In this document: positions 1-10,216 of the stretch, piece after piece | Numbering within the stretch: position 1 is the stretch's first letter | How the letters are laid out: every line of letters begins with the position of its first letter | Source of the DNA: Thiomicrospira sp. ALE5 | GTDB taxonomy: Bacteria; Pseudomonadota; Gammaproteobacteria; Thiomicrospirales; Thiomicrospiraceae | Assembly: GCF_900112445.1 (NCBI RefSeq) | Contig: NZ_FOYY01000003.1 | Span: 941,960-1,005,959 of the forward strand | Length of the DNA stretch: 64,000 nucleotides | Direction of reading: 5' to 3' | Made by a program: the position numbers and the translations under genes | The notes under the pieces: model-generated | What the model was told of the DNA's origin: nothing | The model's input: only the letters and a program-made list of their open reading frames with translations | The model's database searches: none

Positions 1-182
1 TTTACCTAATATTCATTTAGGCCATTAAATTTCTGGACTTTTCTGCATCGAAAGACTTGCAGCCAGCGCTTAAGTAAAATATCCTTGATTGGCCATAAAT
101 TTTACGTGCAACATTTAATTAAAGATTCGAATTCTTTTTTCATTCTTTTAAAACATCAATCATGCATAACGGGAGTTTATTC

Positions 183-455
183 ATGTCTAAAGAAGCATTA
201 GTCGAACAGATCGTCGCTAACACAGGTCTTTCTAAAAAAGATGCCACCACTGCAATTGGTCAGGTTACTCAAGCAGTAACAGACTTAATGGTAAAAGGCC
301 AAGATGTTAGTTTAATTGGCTTTGGCAAATTTAGTGTCAAAGATGTACCTGCTCGTACAGGACGCAACCCTTCTACCGGTGCAGAAATTCAAATTGCAGC
401 CCGCAAACAAGTCAAATTTACGCCAGGTAAAGGTCTTAAGGATTCAGTTAATTGA
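183..455 (+). CDS. hupB: HU-family DNA-binding protein
   Basis: Small histone-like nucleoid protein of 90 residues that bends and compacts DNA as a dimer. The sequence shows the HU/IHF fold: an N-terminal helical part beginning MSKEALVEQIVANTG, the GFGKFSVKDVPARTGRNP segment that forms the DNA-binding beta arm, and a C-terminal ARKQVKFTPGKGLKD strand and helix. The open frame extends 7 codons upstream, but the ATG at 183 has a GGGAG ribosome site about 8 bases before it and gives the normal family length, so I chose it. It is monocistronic and followed by a strong palindromic terminator. HU rather than IHF is favoured by length and arm sequence. Confidence 0.95.
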   Translation: MSKEALVEQIVANTGLSKKDATTAIGQVTQAVTDLMVKGQDVSLIGFGKFSVKDVPARTGRNPSTGAEIQIAARKQVKFTPGKGLKDSVN

Positions 456-477
456 TTAACTAATCACTTAAGTTAAC

Positions 478-501
478 AAAAAGGGGCAATTGCCCCTTTT
501 T
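478..501. terminator. Bidirectional terminator between hupB and a chemoreceptor gene
   Basis: A perfect 24-base palindrome (AAAAAGGGGCAA and its complement). It has G/C-rich inner arms and A/T tracts on both sides, so it can act as a Rho-independent terminator for hupB on the plus strand and for the convergent chemoreceptor gene on the minus strand. Confidence 0.85.
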
Positions 502-524
502 TATTGTCATTATTATTTGCCAAG

Positions 525-2795
525 TTAGAACTCAGCCCACTCATCCCCTTCGGACGCACGTGATAGCGTTTTTGGTAAGGCAGCTTGGGTTGATTTTTTA
601 TTAGCGAGCGCGGATTTAGCGGGCTGTGGCGTTTTTACGGATAGTGCCCGTGTCTGACTCCCTGTTTTAAAATAAGCCATGGTGTTGCGCAAACTACTTG
701 ATTCACTGTCAAGCGAGATGGCCGCTGCAGTTGTCTCTTCAACCAGAGCAGCATTTTGCTGAGTAACACTATCTATCTGGGTGATCGCTTCGTTCACCTG
801 CGCGACCCCCAAGCTCTGCTCTGCTGAGGCATCAGCAATTTGCTGTATCATATCGGCCACTTCTTGAATTGAGTCGGTAATCTGATTTAAATAATCACCC
901 GACTTTTTGGCAAGATGCGTGCCTTTACTAACGCGTTCAACGCTAACGTCGATCAAACCACGAATTTCTTTCGATGCTTCAGCCGATTTTTGCGCCAAAT
1001 CACGTACTTCGCCGGCAACTACCGCAAAGCCTCGCCCATGCTCACCGGCTCGCGCTGCCTCTACTGCCGCGTTCAATGCTAATAGATTGGTCTGAAATGC
1101 AATACTATCAATTAACGAAATAATATCAGCAATTTTATGGCTCGACTCTTCAATCGCTTCCATGGCAGCCAGCGTTTGCGCCATAACCTGCGCGCCGTCA
1201 ATAGACTGAGACTTAACCTCGTGTGTTAACCCGGCGGCTTTTTGGGAGTTTTGACTGGTGTTTTCTATCGCCGAACTCATTTGATGCATCGTTGAACTTG
1301 TTTGCTGAAGTATAGCGGCTTGAGATTGCACTCTTTCAGACAAATCTGCCGAGCTCTCAGACACTTGCGAAGACGCATCACTGACCACTTGCGCCGCTTC
1401 AGTTGATGCACTAACAACCTCTTTTAATTTTTCGCCCGCATAGGTAATCGCATTTTTTAAATCATGAATCTGTCCCTTGTATACTCCGTCAGGTAATGTT
1501 TGCGTCAAATCACCATCTGCCTGCGCAGCAAGTACAGCATGAAGACCCATCATAACCTTATTCAACTGCATCAATGCACTGTTGATATTATCTTTCATGG
1601 TCTTCAAGACACCCTCCGCTTCTGCAGTCACTTGCGAATCAAAACGACCATTGCTCATATCATCCATAACACGCACGATGTCGTCAGTAATATTGGCCTC
1701 TTGGGTACGGTCTAACCACTCGACCACATACCCGCGTTTTTTTCCATCCTTGACAATCGGAACCACCGTTAAGCGTAGAACTAAGCCTGCAACACGTAAC
1801 TCACTTGTCCAAGGTTCTTGTATTTTTTCTAGCAATGCACGCTGATGGGCTGGATCTTGATGCAACATATCCATGTTCGAACCCACCACTTTAGAAGCAT
1901 TAAAATTTGGCAAGACTTGTTTGAGTTGTGCTTCATTACGCGTAAACATTTGATGAAGGGATTTGTTGATACTTTTAATAGTGAAATGTTGGTCAGCAAC
2001 CATAATATTGGTACTGGCCGCATTGAGCGCGGTAATTAATTCATCAGAAGCACGGATATTGTCATAGTTTCTAGCCGCAAACTCCGCGACACGCGAACGA
2101 ATTAAATTCAGCATAAAACCAAGCTGACTATTATCATTAATGCGTTGTTGGAACTGGCTATTATTCAGGTCTTCAATACCTTTAAGCAAGTTAGCAGAAA
2201 AATGTTGCTTAGTATGCGCCAAATAGGCCAAGTAACCCATTGCAGCAACTGATAGACCCAACCAAGCCAATCCCATTAATCCACCCGTGGTAGCATTACT
2301 TGCCACTGCCGCTAGCACGCCACCGACACCAGCAAGTAATGGTAGTGTTGTTTTTAGTAAACCCACCTGACTTTCCGGTCTTGGCGTCCACGGAAAACCC
2401 ACCTTACCCGCTTTAATATCGGCATAAAGTTGCGATGCAAATTGCTTTTGCTCATCAGTGGCCGGATAACGCACCGACAGATAACTGGTAATTTTGCCAT
2501 CTTTAAACACGGGGGCGGCATTGGCAGATACCCAATAGTAATCACCATTTTTACGTTTATTTTTGACGATACCCTGCCAAGGCAGGCCTGCTTGAATGGT
2601 ATCCCAAAAATCCTTAAACGCCTCTTTGGGCATATCAGGATGTCTTAATAGATTATGGGGCTGGTTAATCAATTCACTATCTGAATAGCCCGAAGCCTCT
2701 TTAAAGCCCTCGTTGTAATCAATAATGTTGCCGTGTAAGTCAGATGTTGAAAGAATAACTAAGTCTTTTGGAAGGATAAACTCTTGCCCGGCCAT
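525..2795 (-). CDS. PAS-containing methyl-accepting chemotaxis protein (Aer-like), copy 1
   Basis: Chemoreceptor of 756 residues that should signal to CheA/CheW. An Aer-type PAS domain lies at about residues 10-120 ([31 protein letters not shown]). A hydrophobic hairpin follows at about 147-192. A second PAS-like segment lies at about 245-365 ([17 protein letters not shown]). The C-terminal signalling domain has the invariant hairpin tip [19 protein letters not shown]. There is no periplasmic domain, which suggests internal (redox or energy) sensing as in Aer. The protein ends in DEWAEF, resembling the xWxxF tether that binds CheR/CheB. The next gene upstream is a near-duplicate of the same length, 87 bases away. 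The ligand or cofactor is not established. Confidence 0.93.
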   Translation of the reverse strand: MAGQEFILPKDLVILSTSDLHGNIIDYNEGFKEASGYSDSELINQPHNLLRHPDMPKEAFKDFWDTIQAGLPWQGIVKNKRKNGDYYWVSANAAPVFKDGKITSYLSVRYPATDEQKQFASQLYADIKAGKVGFPWTPRPESQVGLLKTTLPLLAGVGGVLAAVASNATTGGLMGLAWLGLSVAAMGYLAYLAHTKQHFSANLLKGIEDLNNSQFQQRINDNSQLGFMLNLIRSRVAEFAARNYDNIRASDELITALNAASTNIMVADQHFTIKSINKSLHQMFTRNEAQLKQVLPNFNASKVVGSNMDMLHQDPAHQRALLEKIQEPWTSELRVAGLVLRLTVVPIVKDGKKRGYVVEWLDRTQEANITDDIVRVMDDMSNGRFDSQVTAEAEGVLKTMKDNINSALMQLNKVMMGLHAVLAAQADGDLTQTLPDGVYKGQIHDLKNAITYAGEKLKEVVSASTEAAQVVSDASSQVSESSADLSERVQSQAAILQQTSSTMHQMSSAIENTSQNSQKAAGLTHEVKSQSIDGAQVMAQTLAAMEAIEESSHKIADIISLIDSIAFQTNLLALNAAVEAARAGEHGRGFAVVAGEVRDLAQKSAEASKEIRGLIDVSVERVSKGTHLAKKSGDYLNQITDSIQEVADMIQQIADASAEQSLGVAQVNEAITQIDSVTQQNAALVEETTAAAISLDSESSSLRNTMAYFKTGSQTRALSVKTPQPAKSALANKKSTQAALPKTLSRASEGDEWAEF

Positions 2796-2882
2796 GGCTT
2801 TTACCTTTAGTTTTTACTTGAAGGTGATTATGCCGTGGTCGGTGTGTTTTTAAAAGTCTCTGATCATAATAAGTTTAGCGGG

Positions 2883-5153
2883 TTAAAACTCAGCCCACTC
2901 ATCCGATCTAGATGCTGGTGATACAGTTTTTGGTAAGGCGGCCTGTGCTGATTTTTTGTTATCGAGCCTTGGTTTAGCAGGCTGCGTCGTGTTTTCTGCC
3001 AGTGCTTGTGGCTGACTTCCTGTTTTAAAATAGGCCATGGTGTTTCGCAAATTAGTTGCTTCGCTGTCTAAGGTGTCCGCAGCCGCAGTTGTCTCTTCTA
3101 CCAAGGCCGCGTTCTGTTGGGTAACCGCATCAATCTGGGTGATCGCCTCATGCACTTGTGCAATACCTTGGCTTTGCTCTGCTGACGCATCGGCAATTTG
3201 TTGAATCATATCCGCCATCTCTTCAATAGACTGAGTGATTTGATTTAAATAATCGCCTGATTTTTGTGCTAACTGCGTACCGTTGCCAACACGCTCCACG
3301 CTTGCATCAATCAACCCGCGAATCTCTTTCGATGCTTCTGCTGATTTTTGTGCTAGAGCACGCACCTCACCCGCCACGACGGCAAAGCCTCGTCCATGTT
3401 CACCCGCTCTAGCCGCTTCAACAGCGGCATTTAAAGCAAGCAAATTCGTTTGGAAGGCAATACTGTCAATCAAGGAAACAATATCAGCAATTTTATGACT
3501 CGACTCTTCAATGGCTTGCATCGCGGTAAGCGTTTTTTCCATTACCTGTGCGCCCTCAGTAGATTGCGATTTCACTTCAAGCGACAACTCAGCAGCACGA
3601 CGTGAATTCTGACTGGTATTCTCAATCGCCGAGCTCATCTGATGCATGGTAGCACTGGTTTGCTCCAGTGCCGCGGCCTGCGATTGCACACGCTCAGATA
3701 AATCATTCGCTCCCTGCGACACTTGTGCAGAGGCATCACTTACTACCTGAGCTGCCTCAATGGCAGAGCCAACCACTTCTTTTAAACGGTCCGCCGCATA
3801 ATTAATGGCATTTTCCAGGTCATGCATTTGACCTTTGAAAGCATTTTCAGGCAACTGCTGGGTAAGATCCCCCTTGGACTGCGCCTCTAAAACTGTACTG
3901 ATTTCAGACACGGCCTGATTAACCTGGCTTAAGGCGCCATTTATGTTGCCTTTCATGACTTTAAGCACACCATCCGCGACCGCTGTCACCTGTGAATCAA
4001 ACCGACCGTGGTTCATATCGCTCATAACACGCACGATATCGTCAGTAATATTGGCTTCTTGGGTGCGATCTAACCATTCAACGACATACCCGGTTTTTTC
4101 GCCATTGACTTTAATGGGTACGACCGTAAGGCGTAGCACCAGACCCGCTACACGCAATTCACCCGTCCAAGGCTCAACCATTTTGCCCACCATTGCACGC
4201 TGATGGGCAGGATTTTGATGGAAAATATCCATATTAGAGCCCACTACCCGAGTGGCATCGAAATTAGGCAAGGCTTGTTTGAGTTGCGCTTCATTACGGG
4301 TAAACATCTCACGCAGTGATTTGTTAATACTCTTAATATTGAACTCACCGTCGGCCACCATGATATTGGTGCTGGCAGCATTCAGGGCAGTCGTTAGCTC
4401 CTGCGAAGCGCGCAGCGCATCATAATTTCGCGCCGCAGATTCAGCCACCCGTGAACGAATCAAGTTCATCATAAAACCAAGTTCAGAATTATCGTTAATG
4501 CGATTACGGAATTGGCTATTGTTAATATCTTCGATGCCTTTAAGAATCGTAGCCGAGATGGATTGCTTGCCATGCAGCTGATAGGCAAGATAACTCAGTC
4601 CAATCACCGGTAAACTTAACCAAGCCAAGCCTAATAAACCGCCAGTCATTGCAATCGTGACACCGGCTGCCACAGTGCCGCCTAAACCAGCTAACAGCGG
4701 CAGAGTGAGTTTGGCTTTTTCAGTCTGTTTTGATGGGCGAGGTGTCCAAGGAAAGCCAACTTTACCAGCTTTTACGTCGGCATAAAGCTGGGTGGCCCAC
4801 TGCTTTTGCTCTTCTGTTGCGGGATAACGAACCGACAGATAACTGGTTATCTTGCCGTCTTTGAATATGGGGCACGCATTGGCCGAAACCCAATAATAGT
4901 CGCCGTTTTTGCGCTTATTTTTAACCATGCCCTGCCATGGCAGGCCTGCTTGAATGGTATCCCAAAAATCCTTAAATGCCTCTTTAGGCATATCAGGATG
5001 ACGAAGAATACTATGGGGTTGATTTTTTAATTCTTCATCACTGTAGCCCGACGCTTCTTTAAAGCCCGCGTTATAGTCAATGATCGTTCCATGCAAATCT
5101 GCCGTAGATAAGATTACTAATTCAGCTGAAAGTTTATATTCTTGACCACTCAT
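2883..5153 (-). CDS. PAS-containing methyl-accepting chemotaxis protein (Aer-like), copy 2
   Basis: Chemoreceptor of 756 residues, paralogous over its whole length to the gene directly downstream. Order of parts: PAS (about 10-120), two hydrophobic segments (about 147-192), second PAS-like region (about 245-365), MCP signalling domain, and a C-terminal EWAEF tether for adaptation enzymes. The signalling hairpin and both PAS regions are close to copy 1. Divergence is concentrated in the membrane hairpin, in the linker before the signalling domain (about 410-440) and in the C-terminal linker. The arrangement shows a tandem duplication with retained function. The start ATG at 5153 is near the beginning of the PAS domain as in copy 1. 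Confidence 0.93.
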   Translation of the reverse strand: MSGQEYKLSAELVILSTADLHGTIIDYNAGFKEASGYSDEELKNQPHSILRHPDMPKEAFKDFWDTIQAGLPWQGMVKNKRKNGDYYWVSANACPIFKDGKITSYLSVRYPATEEQKQWATQLYADVKAGKVGFPWTPRPSKQTEKAKLTLPLLAGLGGTVAAGVTIAMTGGLLGLAWLSLPVIGLSYLAYQLHGKQSISATILKGIEDINNSQFRNRINDNSELGFMMNLIRSRVAESAARNYDALRASQELTTALNAASTNIMVADGEFNIKSINKSLREMFTRNEAQLKQALPNFDATRVVGSNMDIFHQNPAHQRAMVGKMVEPWTGELRVAGLVLRLTVVPIKVNGEKTGYVVEWLDRTQEANITDDIVRVMSDMNHGRFDSQVTAVADGVLKVMKGNINGALSQVNQAVSEISTVLEAQSKGDLTQQLPENAFKGQMHDLENAINYAADRLKEVVGSAIEAAQVVSDASAQVSQGANDLSERVQSQAAALEQTSATMHQMSSAIENTSQNSRRAAELSLEVKSQSTEGAQVMEKTLTAMQAIEESSHKIADIVSLIDSIAFQTNLLALNAAVEAARAGEHGRGFAVVAGEVRALAQKSAEASKEIRGLIDASVERVGNGTQLAQKSGDYLNQITQSIEEMADMIQQIADASAEQSQGIAQVHEAITQIDAVTQQNAALVEETTAAADTLDSEATNLRNTMAYFKTGSQPQALAENTTQPAKPRLDNKKSAQAALPKTVSPASRSDEWAEF

Positions 5154-5222
5154 ACATTAACCAACTTACGATGTTGTGTTTTGTATTTATTATGGGTGAT
5201 TTTTAAAAGAGTGACAATTATT

Positions 5223-5684
5223 TTAATAATAAATAATTAATGCTACCCCTAATGAAATCAATGCGGCCAGAGTCGCTTGCCAGCGCAACTTAAAAAACCA
5301 GGCCTGCTGATCTTGTTGACGTAACGCCACATAATCTACCGCCAAGGCCAGCATAAACCCCATCATCAAACCCAACACCGCCCAGCTACTTTGATTGAAC
5401 ATCAATAGCAACCAAACGCTCACGGCGATAGCATTAGCACTGACTAATAAGCCCAAGCTAGCCGACTCGGTCAAGCCTGCCTGCAAACTTCGCCCCCATT
5501 GCACCCCAGCTAAAAAACTTAGAATCACCGCAGCATACAAAATCATCGCTTGCGGCCAGCTTATCCAATCTGGCCATAACCCCAAACCCGGTGCCCAATC
5601 CAACGCCGCTAGCGCACCATAGATAAACGGCAACATTCCCGCATAGGTAAAAACTTTCGCCAGAGCTTGATAAGTATTGCTCAT
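5223..5684 (-). CDS. DUF3429 family inner-membrane protein
   Basis: Membrane protein of 153 residues with four or five hydrophobic helices and a DUF3429-like pattern (YAGMLPFIYGAL near the N-terminus, FLAGVQWGRSL in the middle). Function is unknown for the family. Its ATG overlaps the TGA of the preceding gene as ATGA, so it is translationally coupled to the photolyase-related operon and is the last gene of it. The lone charged WFFKLRWQ loop near the C-terminus suggests a cytoplasmic turn before the last helix. Confidence 0.75.
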   Translation of the reverse strand: MSNTYQALAKVFTYAGMLPFIYGALAALDWAPGLGLWPDWISWPQAMILYAAVILSFLAGVQWGRSLQAGLTESASLGLLVSANAIAVSVWLLLMFNQSSWAVLGLMMGFMLALAVDYVALRQQDQQAWFFKLRWQATLAALISLGVALIIYY

Positions 5685-6208
5685 TGATGCTTCCTTAGGC
5701 GTTTATGCTTTGATGATCCATTTGACCGTCCAAATGCGGGCACACCCAAGGCTTTGGCTTGCGCGGACCAAAAATGACTAAAGCGTTTTAGCCGCGTCGG
5801 TTGCAGGTCCGGCAACAAAAAATGACTCGGGTTAGACGTTACTTCCAACTTAACCTCAGACGGACAGGTTGCTAACCAGGCCTGCAACACAGGATCCAGT
5901 GCCGCAGCCACATACACAATTGGCTCTGATCCTTGCCCCAACGACTGCGCTTGTTGCGCCAAGAATACAGGCCAAAACTCAGCCGGCTGGCCAACATAAA
6001 TTTCCGCCTTCAGCGCGACTAGGCATTCATAAATAAACACCCGTCTTTTTAATGACCAGGCCTGCTGGGCAAAATAATTCGCGTCCCAAAGGTACACCAA
6101 TTTATCGCCCGCCCGATAATCATCTGGTTTGGCTAAGGCTTCGTCATGTAACCAGAACAACCGCGCTGGAGTTTGATTAAGATTAACATTCGAACTTAGG
6201 CTAGACAT
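5681..6208 (-). CDS. Possible N-terminal alpha/beta domain of a split photolyase/cryptochrome
   Basis: Protein of 175 residues. It starts with a short strand-like RLFWLHDEAL and continues KLVYLWDANYFAQQAWSLKRRVFIYECLVAL, which recalls the Rossmann-like antenna domain at the start of photolyases (FWFRRDLR..., then a VF-Dp-...-kR-Fl pattern). That domain is missing from the gene just upstream, which carries only the FAD-binding half; the two overlap by 8 bases. Total size of the pair (about 455 residues) matches one full-length enzyme. Family assignment is inference from weak motifs plus context. An unrelated accessory protein of the cryptochrome operon is the alternative. Confidence 0.5.
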   Translation of the reverse strand: MSSLSSNVNLNQTPARLFWLHDEALAKPDDYRAGDKLVYLWDANYFAQQAWSLKRRVFIYECLVALKAEIYVGQPAEFWPVFLAQQAQSLGQGSEPIVYVAAALDPVLQAWLATCPSEVKLEVTSNPSHFLLPDLQPTRLKRFSHFWSAQAKALGVPAFGRSNGSSKHKRLRKHQ

Positions 6209-7043
6209 GATCTCCCCCTAAATTTGGGAACAACTGCCGCTGCAACGTCTCATAACTGGCCGCTAAACTGGGGTTATGCGCTGGGGAGAGATCAAAGGTA
6301 TGGGGCTGACCGGCAAACTTCACCACATTATCAAGATTAAAAATATAGGGTTTGCTGCTAAAAGTGGACGCCACCCATTGCCAAGATAAATTATTGCTGG
6401 CCAAGTCGCCATCTAATAAATGACCCAACATCCATTGTGCGCCGGCCTGCCATCGCACACGCCGCCAGTGCACCAAATAACTGGCCAAATATAACCGCGC
6501 GTGATTATGCAAATAACCTTGCGTGTAGAGTTGCTCAATTAACTGGTTAATAAACGCATCTGGAGTTTGTGCGCGCATCAGATCGGCGGGGAGTTCGGCC
6601 GAATAATCGCTGGCCACAAAACCGGTTTTATAAGGCTCGATATCCCGCCATAAATCGGCAGGATTGAGCTGTGCAAGATGGTGAAAATAATCACGCCAAC
6701 TCAGTTGCTGCAAGAGTTTTTGCGCTTCGTCTAAACTTTGCTGCACTAAGCAGGCCTGCTTGAGGGTGGCTGGCGTCAACACGCCATGGCGTACATAGGG
6801 TGACAAACCCGACACCGCACCATTTAAATAATTGCGCGTTTTACCATAATCAGCAACAGGCCAAAGCTGCAGTGCCATCGCGGCCTCATCGGCTCCACCC
6901 ACAATATCGGACACACAGCTCGCAACGGGATCGTCATCCATGGCAGTCAAATCAGGCGACAAAGCCAATACCTGTGCCACCAGCTCTTCACGCTGGCTAA
7001 ACTGCAATGGCAGCGGCGTTAGCGATAATGCTTGGTGCGTCAT
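6201..7043 (-). CDS. Photolyase/cryptochrome FAD-binding domain protein
   Basis: Protein of 280 residues matching only the helical FAD-binding half of the photolyase/cryptochrome family. Visible family motifs are RNYLNGAVSGLSPYVRHGVLT near the start of the domain, WRDYFHHL, YLHNHARLYLASYLVHW, and DGDLASNNLSWQWVASTFSS followed by KPYIFNL, the FAD-cradling region. No N-terminal antenna domain is present in this frame. The start at 7043 is supported by an ATGA overlap with the upstream gene. A frame extension of 10 codons is rejected. Likely a blue-light photoreceptor or DNA-repair enzyme; the neighbours (a CIA30 protein, an SDR and a TIGR03643 protein) are typical company of proteobacterial cryptochromes, as I recall from family context. 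Confidence 0.8.
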   Translation of the reverse strand: MTHQALSLTPLPLQFSQREELVAQVLALSPDLTAMDDDPVASCVSDIVGGADEAAMALQLWPVADYGKTRNYLNGAVSGLSPYVRHGVLTPATLKQACLVQQSLDEAQKLLQQLSWRDYFHHLAQLNPADLWRDIEPYKTGFVASDYSAELPADLMRAQTPDAFINQLIEQLYTQGYLHNHARLYLASYLVHWRRVRWQAGAQWMLGHLLDGDLASNNLSWQWVASTFSSKPYIFNLDNVVKFAGQPHTFDLSPAHNPSLAASYETLQRQLFPNLGGDHV

Positions 7044-7561
7044 GAGCGATACAACCCCATTTCTCTGACGCAAACCTGCACCCCCCCGGCCTCACCCAAC
7101 GCAATTACCGCTAATCGACGCACATGCGCCAAATCCAACGGGGTATCGGTCCGGTAAGGTGCAAAATCGGTGAAAGCAATATATTCGCGCTGCCATTGCG
7201 AGCTAACTTGGGTTTCATAACGATAAGATTGCCAAGGTCTCATCAATTGATCGGTTTTTAGATGGAGCGCCAAGGCCGGTGCCTGGCCCCGCCAATCCAC
7301 ATAAAAACCACTGAACTGGGACAAATCAACGCCTCGATCCAGCACCCATTGCATTTGAACAAAACCGCCATTATTTTCTAGGCTGACCTGCCCCTGCAGG
7401 CAGGTTTGGATTTGACCCTGCTCGGCATAGGTGCGCACCTCGCCATGGGAGACGCCGCCCATCACCTGATCACTGACAAAATACCAGGCCTGCTCGCCGG
7501 GCGATTGATGGAAATTGGGGAAGAGCCTTTGCTCTGCAGCGGGGGTTAGATGTTGTTTCAT
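7040..7561 (-). CDS. CIA30 family protein
   Basis: Protein of 173 residues related to the complex I intermediate-associated protein 30 family, a beta-sandwich domain found also in many bacterial proteins without complex I links. The hallmark SDQVMGGVSHGEV is near residue 30, followed by GGFVQMQW and the closing AVIALGEAGGVQVCVREMGLY. There is no signal peptide. It overlaps the FAD-protein gene by ATGA and so is probably made together with it. Its biochemical role here is unknown. Confidence 0.8.
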   Translation of the reverse strand: MKQHLTPAAEQRLFPNFHQSPGEQAWYFVSDQVMGGVSHGEVRTYAEQGQIQTCLQGQVSLENNGGFVQMQWVLDRGVDLSQFSGFYVDWRGQAPALALHLKTDQLMRPWQSYRYETQVSSQWQREYIAFTDFAPYRTDTPLDLAHVRRLAVIALGEAGGVQVCVREMGLYRS

Positions 7562-7593
7562 GCGCTTTTCCTAATTATTTAATAGATCTGAAT

Positions 7594-8361
7594 TTAAGGC
7601 TCAAAAAATTCGCCCATAAAATCAATCAGCTTCCCGGAGTCACTGGGCTGACACGATGCGAGCACCTGATATAAGTGCGCGGCGGTAAATTCGGGCGACT
7701 GCAAATCACTGTCAGCAACATGACGACTAAACGGCGCCGACAAATTACTGCGCGTGGTACCCGGCTGCATCCCCATCAAGGTGACCTGTGGATGGGTTCG
7801 CGCCAGTTCAATCGCCAAGGTTTTAAGCAACATATTTAGCGCGGCTTTCGATGAACGATAACTATACCAGCCCCCCATGCGATTATCACTGATACTGCCG
7901 ACGCGCGCAGACAATACCCCGATTTTAAGCGCAATACGCCGGGGTAACCTATCAATGAGTTGTGATAACAACAAACTTGGTCCAATGCTATTCACCGCAA
8001 AGGCGCGCTGCATCGCCACCGCATTAAGTGATTGATGACGTTTTTCCGGTTGCATCGTCGCATCATGCAACAAACCTGTGGCGATCCACACCTGCGCTAG
8101 GTGTTCGGCAGGATTAGCTAAGCCCGATGCCCGCGACCAGGCCTGGTAAGCCTGCTCAAATAGTTCAGCAATCTGCGCTGGCTCACTAAAATCCATCGCT
8201 AAATCAATGACTTGATGCGACGTATTTAAAGGCGGTAAACACTGTGGCTGACGTGCCATACGGATTAAACGTGCCTGCGCCGGTAGGTGCAACACAGCTT
8301 GGTTAACTAACGCCTGACCAATCGCGCCACTGGCTCCCACCACGAGTATGTCTTGATTCAT
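7594..8361 (-). CDS. Short-chain dehydrogenase/reductase (SDR), CsgA-like
   Basis: Protein of 255 residues with an N-terminal Rossmann motif (LVVGASGAIGQAL), a family NS at FAVNSIGPSLL, and the catalytic Ser/Tyr/Lys set in LSARVGSISDN and YSYRSSKAALNML. The frame is open 42 codons further upstream, but that part lies inside the next gene. The ATG at 8361 has a GAGGA ribosome site and starts right at the nucleotide-binding strand. It belongs to the photolyase-associated operon. The substrate is unknown; C-signal-like SDRs are the closest group I recognise. Confidence 0.85.
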   Translation of the reverse strand: MNQDILVVGASGAIGQALVNQAVLHLPAQARLIRMARQPQCLPPLNTSHQVIDLAMDFSEPAQIAELFEQAYQAWSRASGLANPAEHLAQVWIATGLLHDATMQPEKRHQSLNAVAMQRAFAVNSIGPSLLLSQLIDRLPRRIALKIGVLSARVGSISDNRMGGWYSYRSSKAALNMLLKTLAIELARTHPQVTLMGMQPGTTRSNLSAPFSRHVADSDLQSPEFTAAHLYQVLASCQPSDSGKLIDFMGEFFEP

Positions 8362-8377
8362 CGCATCCTCTTGGTCA

Positions 8378-8647
8378 TTAGCGTTGACGATACTGCGGCG
8401 CTTTGTATTGCGTCGCGCAATAGCCCCGTCCCACCGTAAACTCGCGCAATTGCAAATGTTTCGTGGCGCGCCCGGTGACCCGCTCACGCCAACGCTTAAA
8501 AGAACCCGGCTTTAGGTTATTGCGCATTAGCTTAATCACCTGCGGCTCTGTTAAGCCAAACTGCAACTCAATGGCCTCAAACGGGGTACGATCCTCCCAA
8601 GCCATTTCAATAATACGATCCAAATCACCTTCTACTAAGTCTGCCAC
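8378..8647 (-). CDS. TIGR03643/DUF2805 family small protein
   Basis: Protein of 89 residues. The N-terminal half has the family pattern DRIIEMAWEDRTPFEAIELQ, then GLTEPQVIKLMRNNLKPGS, followed by the conserved RWRERVTGRATKH tail. The spacing suggests a helix-turn-helix-like fold, but no function is known to me. It is the first gene of the minus-strand operon that runs down to 5223 and, in other genomes, the family commonly accompanies cryptochrome/photolyase genes (family knowledge). The region 8648-8805 should hold divergent promoters for this operon and for the kinase gene. Confidence 0.82.
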   Translation of the reverse strand: MADLVEGDLDRIIEMAWEDRTPFEAIELQFGLTEPQVIKLMRNNLKPGSFKRWRERVTGRATKHLQLREFTVGRGYCATQYKAPQYRQR

Positions 8648-8805
8648 GCTACTTAATCCTGTAATTAATATCCTGTGCTTATTGCTAATTGTTATCCAAG
8701 TTCAATCTTGCGTTTATTCACCTTAACAGTATAGAGTTATACAAAACTTATGCAATACACCACATTAATAGCCGTGTTAATTTCATTTTTGATCAAGGTT
8801 ACCCC

Positions 8806-10155
8806 ATGACGAAATTCGCGCCACCAAACAGCTATCCACTACCCAGTCATCGCCTTAACCGCCTAGCACGCTTAGGCAAGGTGGCCGGTGGCATGGCCGG
8901 ATCTATTCTTTACCAAGGTACCAAACAATGGTTGCAGGGCGAAAAACCAACCAAGCAATCACTGGTACTGAGCAGCCAAAACATTCAACGCTTGACCGAT
9001 GAACTGGCCAAAATGCGCGGTGCGGCGATGAAAGTGGGCCAACTCCTATCCCTTGATGCCGGTGAACTGATTCCCGATGAGCTGGCCACCATCCTCGCGC
9101 AATTGCGTAATCAAGCGCCATCTATGCCCATTTCGCAACTGCAAGCTCAACTTAACCAACATTGGGGCAATGACTGGATGCAGGCGTTTAGTCAATTTAG
9201 CTTTTACCCGATTGCCGCCGCATCCATTGGTCAGGTGCATCGCGCCCATACCCTCGCCGGTGCAGATTTAGCCATCAAAATTCAATACCCGGGTGTGGCT
9301 AATAGCATTGACAGTGATGTTGATAATTTAGCCAGTTTATTACGCTGGTCACGATTAATACCCAAAGATGTCGATTTAGCGCCGATTCTTGCCGAAGCCA
9401 AACAACAACTGCTACTAGAAACCAATTATCAGCATGAAGCCGACGCCTTAAATAACATGGCAACCGCGCTCCAAAACAGTGATCTGAACGATTACTTTAT
9501 ACTGCCAAAAGTAGATCAAACTTTATCTAATCAAGCGATTTTGGCAATGAGTTTTATGGCCGGCGAACCCATCGAAACCCTGGCTAACGCACCCCAAGCC
9601 ACGCGGGATAAATTGGTTACCGCGCTGTTTAGATTACTCTTGACCGAACTGTTTGACTGGCAGCGGATGCAAACTGACCCGAATTTTGCCAACTTTTTAT
9701 ACCAAGCTGATACCCAACGCATTGTGCTGCTCGATTTTGGCGCCACCCGCTCATTTAGCGCTGATATTGCCTTAGGCTACCGCCAATTAATTAGCGCCGC
9801 TCAAGATAACCGTGCTGACAAGATGGCCGATGCGGCCCGCCAAATTGGGTTTTTCCAGCAGAACATTTTGCCGGCACAACAAGACACCGTGATTCGGCTA
9901 TTTAAGCAGGCCTGCGAACCCTTTTGTTATCATGGCGCCTTTGATTTTGCGCAATCCGATATGTTGGCGCGAATTAAGGATCAAGGCATGGCGTTGAGTT
10001 TTGAGCAAAACTATTGGCACAGCCCCCCTGCGGATGCACTGTTTTTTCATCGTAAACTAGGCGGCTTGTATTTATTAGCCGCCAAATTACACGCGAGAGT
10101 GGATATGCGTCAGGTCTTTGCGCCCTATCGCATCAATGAAGACCCTACACCATGA
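8806..10155 (+). CDS. ABC1/AarF/UbiB family atypical kinase
   Basis: Protein of 449 residues of the UbiB/ADCK group, ATP-binding proteins linked to quinone synthesis or lipid homeostasis. Family marks: KMRGAAMKVGQLLSLDA (KxGQ helix), AAASIGQVHRA (A-rich loop), AIKIQYPGV (ATP-binding Lys), ETNYQHEA, QTDPNFANFLY and LLDFGATR (the metal-binding Asp). The frame opens 39 codons earlier, but the ATG at 8806 fits the family start and avoids the promoter region. It is not beside other ubiquinone genes, and the N-terminal SHRLNRLARLGKVAGGMAGS resembles the ADCK1-like subgroup rather than classical UbiB. Confidence 0.88.
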   Translation: MTKFAPPNSYPLPSHRLNRLARLGKVAGGMAGSILYQGTKQWLQGEKPTKQSLVLSSQNIQRLTDELAKMRGAAMKVGQLLSLDAGELIPDELATILAQLRNQAPSMPISQLQAQLNQHWGNDWMQAFSQFSFYPIAAASIGQVHRAHTLAGADLAIKIQYPGVANSIDSDVDNLASLLRWSRLIPKDVDLAPILAEAKQQLLLETNYQHEADALNNMATALQNSDLNDYFILPKVDQTLSNQAILAMSFMAGEPIETLANAPQATRDKLVTALFRLLLTELFDWQRMQTDPNFANFLYQADTQRIVLLDFGATRSFSADIALGYRQLISAAQDNRADKMADAARQIGFFQQNILPAQQDTVIRLFKQACEPFCYHGAFDFAQSDMLARIKDQGMALSFEQNYWHSPPADALFFHRKLGGLYLLAAKLHARVDMRQVFAPYRINEDPTP

Positions 10156-10216
10156 CCGCAAAACCGATTAGAATGCCACAACTCGATTAGCCACCTTAGC
10201 TTAAACAGGATGATTG

